NCBI GenBank assembly: GCA_046297495.1
Contig: JBKBIP010000017.1
Location: 57,883 to 121,882, forward strand
DNA: 64,000 nucleotides
Direction of reading: 5' to 3'
DNA from: JBKBIP01 sp046297495
Lineage (GTDB): Bacteria > Planctomycetota > Planctomycetia > Gemmatales > Gemmataceae
Shown one piece after another: positions 26,635 through 35,503 of this stretch. How positions within the stretch are numbered: the stretch's first letter is position 1; each line of letters starts with the position of its first letter. Both the position numbers and the translations under genes were made by a program. Below the pieces are notes generated by a model. The model had not been told where the DNA came from. It was given only the letters and a program-made list of their open reading frames with translations, and did no database searches.

Positions 26635-27087
26635 ATGCTGGAACAGAGGGAGCTTATGAACAGTCTGCGCCTGCTGCCGAACTATGGGGGAATTTCCGAG
26701 CCGTGTCTGAACTGCCGGGAAGGAGAGCGCCACTGGGACCGGATCGCGGGCCGACCCTATTGCCCGAATTGCCAGGAAGCCTTAGCTCAGGGGGAGGCGG
26801 AACCCCTCGTCATGCGCACGGAGAAACACCGCTGCGCGGTCTGCGGCACGCTCGGCACGGTGCGCTTCACCACCTTTCCCCGGCAATCGGGGTCCGTCCT
26901 GGAAATTGATCTGTGCGCCGAACATCTGCGCGCCTTGCTGGGCCGACGTCTGGGCCAACACGCCTTTCAGCAACTATGCCGCTTGTTGCAAACGCTGAGC
27001 CTCAACGTCGAATCGATCTTTTTACTGCACGGCGCCTTCTACGACCGCCAAGGCCGGGCGCTGCACCCGGTCGCGGAGGTGGAGTGA
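26635..27087 (+). CDS. Zinc-ribbon hypothetical protein
   Basis: I do not recognise the family. The protein has three Cys pairs in its first ~75 residues: EPCLNCREGER, YCPNCQEAL and RCAVCGTLG. A CAEHLRALLGRRLG segment follows, so one or two zinc ribbons are likely. The C-terminal half is helical (FQQLCRLLQTLSLNVESIFL). The frame is open from an ATG at 26545. However, a TATAAT at 26526-26531 with TTGTTC 19 bases upstream leaves too short a leader for that start. AAGGGG nine bases before the ATG at 26635 makes that start more likely; 26656 is also possible. It precedes archease and rtcB on the same strand, separated by a heptamer hairpin. Confidence 0.65.
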   Translation: MLEQRELMNSLRLLPNYGGISEPCLNCREGERHWDRIAGRPYCPNCQEALAQGEAEPLVMRTEKHRCAVCGTLGTVRFTTFPRQSGSVLEIDLCAEHLRALLGRRLGQHAFQQLCRLLQTLSLNVESIFLLHGAFYDRQGRALHPVAEVE

Positions 27088-27090
27088 AAC

Positions 27091-27145
27091 GAACGATGAA
27101 TGATGAACGATGCATGTGAAAGCCATCGTTCATCGTTCATCATTA
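27091..27145. repeat. Inverted heptamer array, 3+3 copies
   Basis: GAACGAT, GAATGAT, GAACGAT at 27091-27111 face ATCGTTC, ATCGTTC, ATCATTA at 27125-27145 across 13 bases. The array begins three bases after the stop codon of the zinc-ribbon gene. Same unit and same inverted layout as 25704-25787, with one unit fewer per arm. Confidence 0.88.
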
Positions 27146-27197
27146 TGTTTGATGCCGAACCCATCCCACCGCCAGCGCATCTCCTATAATAATCCTC

Positions 27198-27608
27198 ATG
27201 TACGAGACTTTCGATCACACGGCGGACTTGGGCCTGCGCGTGCGGGCGGCCGACCTCGATACGTTGTTTGTCGAGGCAGCGCTGGCCCTATTTTCGGCCA
27301 TTGTCGATAACTTGGCCGATGTCCAGCCGAAGCAAGCGGTGACGGTCGCGCTGACCAGCGACGACCGCGAGTATCTGCTGTTCGACTGGCTCAATGAACT
27401 GCTATTCCGCTGGGACACGGAGCATTTGCTGTTTGGCCGCTTCGAGGTCCAAGTGACAGATACTAGCCTAACCGGCACCGCCTGGGGGGAACCGCTCGAC
27501 CCCGCCCGCCATCGTCTCGGCCATGAAGTGAAGGCCATCACCTACCACGGCCTGCGTGTCGAGCCAACCGCTGACGGCTGGCTGGCGGAGGTGATCGTGG
27601 ATATTTAA
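27198..27608 (+). CDS. Archease, RtcB cofactor
   Basis: Archease speeds guanylylation and turnover of the RNA ligase RtcB. The 136-residue protein has the family start YETFDHTADLGLRVRA, the metal-binding acidic residues DHTAD, and the SDDREYLLFDWLNELLF segment. It ends HRLGHEVKAITYHGLRVEP and VIVDI, all archease hallmarks. TATAAT at 27185-27190 ends only seven bases before the ATG and no ribosome-binding site is visible, so a leaderless transcript is possible. rtcB follows 119 bases downstream, the gap being filled by a palindromic element. Confidence 0.93.
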   Translation: MYETFDHTADLGLRVRAADLDTLFVEAALALFSAIVDNLADVQPKQAVTVALTSDDREYLLFDWLNELLFRWDTEHLLFGRFEVQVTDTSLTGTAWGEPLDPARHRLGHEVKAITYHGLRVEPTADGWLAEVIVDI

Positions 27609-27644
27609 CCAACGGCATACCGCACATACCATGAATCCCCACGA

Positions 27645-27702
27645 TTAGCGATGCTTCGTAGAAGCGTCCGTGTGGGGCAACGCTTCTGCGAAGCGTCGCT
27701 AA
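27645..27702. repeat. Palindromic element between archease and rtcB
   Basis: A 23-bp arm starting TTAGCGATGCTTCG at 27645-27667 pairs with the arm ending CGAAGCGTCGCTAA at 27680-27702 with two mismatches. CCCCAC just left and GTGGGG inside the loop could form alternative pairs. The core TTAGCGACGCTTC recurs as a perfect palindrome at 31688-31720. Confidence 0.85.
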
Positions 27703-27727
27703 CGTTTGGTTAAAGGATTAGGGACCA

Positions 27728-29191
27728 ATGGCAAAAGACATCTACCACGGCCCGCTGGAGCAGGTTGATGAATGCTGCTGGCGGATTCCGAAGAGTTACA
27801 AGCCGGGGATGCGCGTCGATGGTTTGATCTTCGCCAACGACCGCTTGCTGGAGCAGCTCAAGCAAGACCAGGCCCCAGAACAGGTGGCCAATGTCGCGTT
27901 CCTGCCCGGCATCCAGATGGCCAGCCTGGCCATGCCGGACATCCACTGGGGCTATGGCTTCTGCATCGGCGGCGTCTGCGCCACCGACCCGGACGAGGGG
28001 GGCGTGATTTCCCCTGGCGGCGTGGGGTACGATATTAACTGCGGCGTCCGCCTGATGCGGTCCAATCTGTTCTACCGCGATGTGAAACCACATATTCATA
28101 CCTTGATCGATGAGCTGTTTCGCAAGATTCCGACGGGGGCGGGGAAGTCGGGGCGCTATCGCTTCAAGGGGAAGGAGCTGGATCAGCTGTTGGCCGAGGG
28201 GTCGCGGGCGCTGTTGCCACGCGGCTTGGCCACGCAGCGCGACATCGATTACACCGAAGCGAAGGGGCGGCTCGATGGGGCCGATCCCGATTTGGTCAGC
28301 GACCGGGCCAAGCTGCGCGGCGCCGAACAGTGCGGCACGCTCGGTTCGGGCAACCATTTCCTGGAAGTGCAAATCGTCGATCACATTTTCGACGAGGAAG
28401 CGGCCCGCGTCATGGGGCTGGAAAAGGACCTGGTTTGCGTCATGATTCACAGCGGCTCGCGCGGCTTGGGGTATCAGGTGTGCGATGATTCCCTACGCAT
28501 CCTGCGCAACGTGCCGCAAAAGTATGGCATCGTGCTACCGGATCGACAATTGGTGTGTGCCCCGGTGAATAGCCCGGAAGGGGAACATTACATCGGCGCC
28601 ATGCGGGCGGCGGCGAACTTCGCCTGGTGCAATCGGCAATTGCTCATGCACCAGGCCCGCGAGGTTTTTGCAACGGTCATGGGCCGCAAATGGCAAGAGA
28701 TGCAAATGAACCTCATCTATGACGTGTGCCACAACATCGCCAAATTCGAGGAGCATCTGATCAACGGCAAACTCAAGAAGGTCTGGGTCCACCGCAAGGG
28801 GGCGACGCGGGCCTTTCCGCCGGAGCATCCCGAAGTGCCAGACATGTATCGCAAAATTGGCCAGCCGGTGATCATCCCCGGAGACATGGGGCGGGCCAGT
28901 TGGGTGCTGGTCGGCCAACCAGGGAGCATGGCCAAGACCTTCGGTACCACCTGCCACGGCGCAGGCCGCGCCATGAGCCGAACCGCTTCGGTCAAGGAAG
29001 CCGCTGGCCGCCGCATCGACAAGGAGTTGGCCGCCAAAGGGATCATCGCCCGTGCCCAGAGCCATCGCGGCTTGGCCGAGGAGCAGCCCAAGGCATACAA
29101 AGATGTCGATGAGGTCGTCGAAGTCGTCCACCTCGCCGGCCTGTCACGCAAGGTCGCCCGGATGCGACCGATTGGTGTCATTAAGGGGTAG
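27728..29191 (+). CDS. rtcB: RNA-splicing ligase RtcB
   Basis: RtcB joins RNA ends bearing 2',3'-cyclic phosphate or 3'-phosphate to 5'-OH, using GTP and Mn2+, in tRNA splicing or RNA repair. The 487-residue sequence has all signature blocks: MPDIHWGYGFCIGGV; GGVGYDINCGVRL with metal ligand Cys105; CGTLGSGNHFLEVQ; IHSGSRGLGYQ; and KGATRAFPPEHP. The block GTTCHGAGRAMSR contains His410, the residue that becomes guanylylated. The C-terminal AQSHRGLAEEQPKAYKDVDE segment is also typical. It is preceded by archease and followed by a YchF-like NTPase, all on one strand, so an RNA-repair operon is likely. No RtcA or RtcR is visible. Confidence 0.97.
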   Translation: MAKDIYHGPLEQVDECCWRIPKSYKPGMRVDGLIFANDRLLEQLKQDQAPEQVANVAFLPGIQMASLAMPDIHWGYGFCIGGVCATDPDEGGVISPGGVGYDINCGVRLMRSNLFYRDVKPHIHTLIDELFRKIPTGAGKSGRYRFKGKELDQLLAEGSRALLPRGLATQRDIDYTEAKGRLDGADPDLVSDRAKLRGAEQCGTLGSGNHFLEVQIVDHIFDEEAARVMGLEKDLVCVMIHSGSRGLGYQVCDDSLRILRNVPQKYGIVLPDRQLVCAPVNSPEGEHYIGAMRAAANFAWCNRQLLMHQAREVFATVMGRKWQEMQMNLIYDVCHNIAKFEEHLINGKLKKVWVHRKGATRAFPPEHPEVPDMYRKIGQPVIIPGDMGRASWVLVGQPGSMAKTFGTTCHGAGRAMSRTASVKEAAGRRIDKELAAKGIIARAQSHRGLAEEQPKAYKDVDEVVEVVHLAGLSRKVARMRPIGVIKG

Positions 29192-29208
29192 TAATAACCA
29201 AACCCCAG

Positions 29209-29271
29209 CCGGTCCCTGGAGGACCGGAAGGGAAAAATTCAAAGTTTAACATCCGGTCTCCCAGAGACCGG
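29209..29271. repeat. Two adjacent CCGGTC hairpins
   Basis: CCGGTCC (29209-29215) pairs with GGACCGG (29221-29227), and CCGGTCTC (29253-29260) with GAGACCGG (29264-29271). The two share the CCGGTC arm and lie in the 103-base gap between rtcB and the YchF-like gene. Neither is followed by a T run. Confidence 0.8.
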
Positions 29272-29294
29272 TTTGAGGCAACAGGTCGTCATTC

Positions 29295-30323
29295 ATGAAA
29301 ATCGGCATCGCGGGATTCTCCGGCTGCGGCAAGAGCACGGTCTTTCACTGGCTCACGGGGGTCAAGCCAGACCCGGCGGCCATTCAGCGCGGGCAAATCG
29401 GCTCGGCCAAGGTCCCCGACGACCGGCTCGATTGGCTGTCGCAACATTTTCATCCTAAGAAAACGACCTACGCCACGTTGGAATTGCTCGACACGCCGGG
29501 ACTACTCCCCGACGAACGCCGGGACAACCCACGCCGCTTGGCGATCATGCGCGAGGCGGAGGGGCTGGTGATCGTGCTCAACGGCTATGGCGGTGGCAAC
29601 CTGGCGGATGAGCTGCGCCGCTTCCGGGAAGAGTTGCTCTTTGCCGATCTGGAAATTGTCACTAATCGCATCAGCCGGCTGGAAGACCAGCTCAAGAAGC
29701 CGAAACAGGCCAAACAGCGCGAACTCGATGAACACGAATTGGCACTGTTGAAACGAATCGAAACAGCCTTCGAGAACAATCAATACGCCGCCACGCTCGG
29801 CTTGAAAGAGGATGAAGAAAAAGCGATCCGCAGCTTTCAACTGTTAACCCTGAAGCCGGAGCTGGTGCTCGTGAACATCGGCGATGACCGTATTGGCCAG
29901 CCATTGCCCGATGACCTGCTGCGACTGGCGCCGACGGCGATTCAAGCCCCCGCCAAGCTGGAGCTTGAGTTAAGCGAGCTGGCCGAGGAAGACCGACAAG
30001 CGTTCATGCACGACCTGGGAGTGGAAGGGTTCGTGGCTGGCGACGTGATCCGCGCCATTTTCCACGCGATGGGCCGGATCGTGTTCTTCACCGTGGGGGA
30101 AGACGAATGCCGGGCCTGGCCGCTGAACCAAGGAGCGGATGCCGTGGCCGGCGCTGGCCAGATTCACACCGACTTGGCCAAACAGTTCGTCCGCGCCGAA
30201 GTGGTCAGCTACGACGATTTCCGCAAGGTCGGCTCCATGAAGGAAGCCAAGGCCCACGGTGTCTATCGGTTGGAAGGGAAGACGTATGTGGTGCAGGATG
30301 GCGATATTATGCACATTTTGTGA
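29295..30323 (+). CDS. Divergent YchF/Obg-like NTPase
   Basis: Translation-factor-related P-loop NTPase of the YchF (OLA1) type, 342 residues. The P-loop is GFSGCGKST instead of the usual GLPNVGKST. Switch II is DTPGLLP, canonical for GTPases, where YchF has DIAGL. The base-recognition site reads VNIGDD where YchF has NxxE. The coiled-coil region (FADLEIVTNRISRLEDQLKK) and the C-terminal TGS-like domain (IHTDLAKQFVRAEVVSYDDF, GKTYVVQDGDIMHIL) are clearly YchF. It is therefore a paralogue whose nucleotide preference cannot be assumed. It lies 103 bases after rtcB on the same strand. The ribosome-binding site is weak. Confidence 0.88.
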   Translation: MKIGIAGFSGCGKSTVFHWLTGVKPDPAAIQRGQIGSAKVPDDRLDWLSQHFHPKKTTYATLELLDTPGLLPDERRDNPRRLAIMREAEGLVIVLNGYGGGNLADELRRFREELLFADLEIVTNRISRLEDQLKKPKQAKQRELDEHELALLKRIETAFENNQYAATLGLKEDEEKAIRSFQLLTLKPELVLVNIGDDRIGQPLPDDLLRLAPTAIQAPAKLELELSELAEEDRQAFMHDLGVEGFVAGDVIRAIFHAMGRIVFFTVGEDECRAWPLNQGADAVAGAGQIHTDLAKQFVRAEVVSYDDFRKVGSMKEAKAHGVYRLEGKTYVVQDGDIMHIL

Positions 30324-30339
30324 TTGGCGGGATATTTGG

Positions 30340-30354
30340 AATTCATCGTTTCGC
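30340..30354 (+). repeat. Half copy of the ATTCATCGTTTCGC element
   Basis: AATTCATCGTTTCGC follows the stop of the YchF-like gene. It matches one arm of the perfect hairpin at 52905-52948; no second arm is seen here. Confidence 0.6.
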
Positions 30355-30457
30355 ATGGCGAGTCGGAAGCAGCGGCAGAGTCGATGAAGTGTCAAAAAAT
30401 AACTATCTCGTTTTCCTTTCACCAAACCGCGCAAGATTTGCATAACCCATCTATTCC

Positions 30458-31660
30458 TCATGTCTCCACCGGTGCGAAACGCGGCTGCGGCGTGCGGTGG
30501 ATGAGGGCGGGGGCATGGGCTTGCAGGGTGGCGATCTCAGCCATCACCTTGGCTATGTTGGCGGCGGAGTCGTGTAGCTCGATGCTCCAGGTGGCTTGCC
30601 AGCGACCGCCGGGGGGCAGCACTGGTACCCGGCCTTGCTGGCGCTCGAAGGTCTTGAAGTTCGGATAATTCGTCGCAGGTTCCAGGCCGGTGACGTAGCC
30701 GTCTTCGAGGGCGCCAGTGTTCTTCCACACGATGAAGCACGGCAACTGCTGGCGATGGAAACGCAAGACCAGGCCCCGCTCAGCGCGGGCATTGGTCAGT
30801 AGAGCCAGCGTGTGGCCGTGTGCGTCGGCCAGCAGATCATAGACGTACACTTGCTCGGCGAAACCAGCGGTCGGCGGGGCGTAGGTTTCATGCGTGTCGA
30901 TCCCCTCGGCGGCGCGCGGGGTCAGCGGGGCCAGCTCGCGGATGGGGGCCAAGATGCGGCTGCCAGCTTCGAGCAACGGCGGGCCGATGTTGCAGTGATA
31001 CAACATTTGCAGCTCGGCGGGCTGGGCCGAACGGTTCTCGACGACATCGTGAATGACAATCCGATTGGAGCCGGGGGCGGTGGTGTAGGTGGTCGTCAAG
31101 CGCAGCTGCCCCAGGAACAAGCCCCCTTCCTCGACCTGCCCGATGACACTCAACTCATAGGGGGGATCGAGATTGACGCGCAGCTCGACCAGATGGGCCG
31201 GCAGATTGGCGATGCGGCCATGCAATGTCAACTGGCTGCGGTGCGTGTGTCCGTGGGCGTCGGTGAAGACATCCTCACCGGGCGGCCCATTCCAGGCCAG
31301 ACCGCAGCGGCACAACCATTCATCGAAGCCGGCCAGCCAGCCGAGACCGCCGCGCTCCGTCACGTTGACGAAACGCGGATGGACCGGCCCCAGCACCGGC
31401 GCCCGCCAACCCAGCGAGCTGCCGCGATACTCGCCGCGCCACAACCCCATGCCACGCGTGGGCAACACCGAGAACGATAGCACGCCGTTATGCACCTCGA
31501 CGACCTCGACGCCGTCGCGCAACCCGCCGTGCAACGTCCGCTTGCGCATCGACCAATCGTGCGTGGTCCCCAAGCGCGGCCCATCATTGCCGACGGAGAA
31601 ATTCTCCATCCAGATGCCATTGGCCACGTCGGTCAACATCCAGCTTTGATAACGGGTCAT
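30458..31660 (-). CDS. DUF4432 / aldose 1-epimerase-like protein
   Basis: DUF4432 proteins share the galactose-mutarotase beta-sandwich with aldose 1-epimerases and are often found with sugar catabolism genes; the substrate is unknown. Characteristic are VLPTRGMGLWRGEYRG, GWRAPVLGPVHPRFVN, GGLGWLAGFDEWLCRCGL and LTLHGRIANLPAHLVE, with His and Glu residues typical of the fold. Later, LQMLYHCNIGPPLLE and PATNYPNFKTFERQQGR match. At 400 residues it is full length. No signal peptide. It converges with the YchF-like gene and stands apart from the POT transporter upstream. Confidence 0.83.
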   Translation of the reverse strand: MTRYQSWMLTDVANGIWMENFSVGNDGPRLGTTHDWSMRKRTLHGGLRDGVEVVEVHNGVLSFSVLPTRGMGLWRGEYRGSSLGWRAPVLGPVHPRFVNVTERGGLGWLAGFDEWLCRCGLAWNGPPGEDVFTDAHGHTHRSQLTLHGRIANLPAHLVELRVNLDPPYELSVIGQVEEGGLFLGQLRLTTTYTTAPGSNRIVIHDVVENRSAQPAELQMLYHCNIGPPLLEAGSRILAPIRELAPLTPRAAEGIDTHETYAPPTAGFAEQVYVYDLLADAHGHTLALLTNARAERGLVLRFHRQQLPCFIVWKNTGALEDGYVTGLEPATNYPNFKTFERQQGRVPVLPPGGRWQATWSIELHDSAANIAKVMAEIATLQAHAPALIHRTPQPRFAPVET

Positions 31661-31687
31661 GGGAATGACACATTCGCTAATGGATTC

Positions 31688-31720
31688 GATTAGCGACGCT
31701 TCGGAGAAGCGTCGCTAATC
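31688..31720. repeat. Perfect palindrome with GATTAGCGACGCTTC arms
   Basis: GATTAGCGACGCTTC (31688-31702) and its exact complement (31706-31720) flank GGA. It lies between the POT transporter stop and the DUF4432 start. The arm is nearly identical to the element between archease and rtcB. Confidence 0.92.
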
Positions 31721-31753
31721 AGACACAACGATTCAAATGATTCTTGCTAGTTT

Positions 31754-33514
31754 TTAACTGGCCTCGGGCGCCGGTTCATGTCCCGCCGAACTGTTGAAGC
31801 GTTTAGCCACGATCACGAACGCCACCGATACGACGGCTATCGTCACCGTCAGCATGGCGAAGTAAGCCATCGGCTGCATCACCGGATAAAGACGGGTGAT
31901 CGGTGCATTGATGAGCAAATTGGCCAGCGCCACCGTCAGCAGCCAGCAAGCCGTCACGAAGCCGGTCATGTGCTGCGGGGCGGCGGAGTAGGCCAACTCC
32001 AAGCCGGTCACGGAAATCAAGATTTCGGCGACGGTGATGATGATATAGGCCACTACCAGCCACCACACCGTCACTTGCCTGTCAGGAGCCACGAACCAGC
32101 GTTCGCTGATGTTCAAATCTTCCTTGCTCCCTGTCAGCGTTACCGTGGCCGGGCCTTCGCTGAAAATAGCCGTTTCTCCGCCGGCCGGTGTCAATTCGAT
32201 CTTGGTGATGGAGCCGTCGATTCGAACTTGCGTTTGTTCCTCATTGGCCGCTAACTTGAGCAGCGCGGAGCCAGTGATCGTCAGCGTGTTTCTATCAGTC
32301 TTGATTTTGCCATCCGGTGTCGTTTCCTTCGTGGTCAAGGTGGCCGTGATGACGTTGGGAGCAATTGCCGTCATCTTGACGTCACCGTCGAAGGTCAACG
32401 GCTGGGAGCTTTCCAAGCGGAAGGACGCTTGTTTATCCCTGGCGGTATTCACGATGCCGGGCCGCAGATCCGCCGCTCCGGCCATCCAGGCCGCGAACGC
32501 CATCAAACCCATGCACACTCCCGTTAAAATGAAGCCAACGATCATCTTGTCAGTCGGGCGAATGTGCAAGCCCTTATTGTTCAAGTGTCGCCATAGGAGC
32601 GTGATCGGCGGCAGCAACAACAAGATGAGCACTGGGTTGAAGCCCTGCATTTGCTCGGCGTCCATCTCGATGCCGAAGATGTGCCGGTCCATGCAAGCAT
32701 TGGTGAAAAAGATCCAGGTGCTGGCCGATTGATCGAAGATGGCCCAGAAGAACATGACCAGGAAGAACAAGCCAAAGATGCGCCGCAGGATACGCCATTG
32801 CTCGGCCTTCTCTTCGGGGGTCTTCTTCTTGCGGCTGATGGTTTCCACCGCATAGTATTTCTTGCCAGCGGCGAAGATGGCGAACGATACAACCATGAGC
32901 ACGGCGGGGAACATGAAGGCAACGGCGTAACTGTAAGCCGTGCGGATGGGGGGCATGGCGAATTGCGAGATGGCCGCTCCGATGTTGATGGAAAAATAAA
33001 ACAGGGCGAAAGCGTCGCTGCGCAATTGGGTCTGTCCCGGCCGCTGCTGATCGTAGGTCAAACCCATCAAGGTCGAGATGTTCGGCTTGATGACGCCGCT
33101 CCCCATGGCCAGCAGGACCAAGGCAATGACCAAAAAGGTGAACGTTTCCACGCCCAAGACGATGTGTCCCAGGATGTACGGAATCGAAAAACCAACAATC
33201 GTCCAGTATTTGCCGAAGAAACGGTCGGCAATGTAGCCACCCAGCAAAGGTAGGAAGTAACAGGCGGAGATAAAGAACGACATGTACGTGGCGGCGTTGG
33301 CCTCGCCTAAGCCGAGTTGTTCGGCCATGTACACGGCCAAGATGGCTCTCATGCCGTAGTACGAGCAGCGTTCGGCGAACTCCCCCCAGAAGAAGAACCA
33401 GAACCCGGTGGGATGGCCGAGGAAATAGCTCTTGATGCGATGCGCGACGCTGAATATCCCTTTCGGCGGGGTTTCTTCGGTAATAAGTATCTGTTTGTTG
33501 ACTTCGAGGTTCAT
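31754..33514 (-). CDS. POT/PTR family proton-coupled peptide transporter
   Basis: Inner-membrane di/tripeptide:H+ symporter of the major facilitator superfamily. Helix 1 carries the ExxER-type motif EFAERCSYYGMRAILAVYM, and the PTR2 signature FYFSINIGAAISQF is intact. About a dozen hydrophobic helices can be counted in 586 residues. Unusually, about 120 residues near 350-470 are polar and beta-rich (for example LTFDGDVKMTAIAPNVITAT and NTLTITGSALLKLAANEE). They are inserted between helices, where most bacterial members have only a short loop. A related extracellular domain exists in mammalian PepT proteins, but similarity here is only positional. Start: ATG with GAGGG about nine bases upstream. 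Confidence 0.93.
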   Translation of the reverse strand: MNLEVNKQILITEETPPKGIFSVAHRIKSYFLGHPTGFWFFFWGEFAERCSYYGMRAILAVYMAEQLGLGEANAATYMSFFISACYFLPLLGGYIADRFFGKYWTIVGFSIPYILGHIVLGVETFTFLVIALVLLAMGSGVIKPNISTLMGLTYDQQRPGQTQLRSDAFALFYFSINIGAAISQFAMPPIRTAYSYAVAFMFPAVLMVVSFAIFAAGKKYYAVETISRKKKTPEEKAEQWRILRRIFGLFFLVMFFWAIFDQSASTWIFFTNACMDRHIFGIEMDAEQMQGFNPVLILLLLPPITLLWRHLNNKGLHIRPTDKMIVGFILTGVCMGLMAFAAWMAGAADLRPGIVNTARDKQASFRLESSQPLTFDGDVKMTAIAPNVITATLTTKETTPDGKIKTDRNTLTITGSALLKLAANEEQTQVRIDGSITKIELTPAGGETAIFSEGPATVTLTGSKEDLNISERWFVAPDRQVTVWWLVVAYIIITVAEILISVTGLELAYSAAPQHMTGFVTACWLLTVALANLLINAPITRLYPVMQPMAYFAMLTVTIAVVSVAFVIVAKRFNSSAGHEPAPEAS

Positions 33515-33647
33515 CGGTTCGATCCCTCAAAAGTAGCGGGAAAATAAAGGGATAAGACGTCTTCCTGACGCCAATCCACGTGGGGGGCGGGACACAGTTT
33601 GTTGGTGGCGGGAATCGCGCTCGCCGCTGGCTCGTCCGCTAAACGGT

Positions 33648-35345
<1,698 letters not shown>

Positions 35346-35425
35346 CGTGTCAAATTGTTGGATTTTAACGAAGATGTAGGGGGTCGCCAAGATGCGAAAC
35401 GATTTTCCAACCCCAAGCCGGTAAT

Positions 35426-35483
35426 GGGGCGACCGGCCGCCCCGTTGACTCGAATAATGGCAACCGGGGGACTTACGTCCCCC
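35426..35483. repeat. Two hairpins between M2-like peptidase and ilvD
   Basis: GGGGCG (35426-35431) pairs with CGCCCC (35438-35443). GGGGGAC (35466-35472) pairs with GTCCCCC (35477-35483) around the tetraloop TTAC. The second resembles the GTACGTCCCC element at 23624-23671. They could end the peptidase transcript or sit in the ilvD leader. Confidence 0.75.
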
Positions 35484-35503
35484 GCTCGCCAGGATACATC
35501 CAT

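Noticed and set aside
25704..27145. CRISPR-like reading of the heptamer arrays
   Set aside because: Units are only seven bases long, have no spacers between them and face each other in inverted orientation; there are no cas genes.
33505..33535. GGTTCGATCCC resembling a tRNA T-loop
   Set aside because: It overlaps the start of the POT transporter gene, and no acceptor stem, anticodon stem or CCA end can be folded around it.
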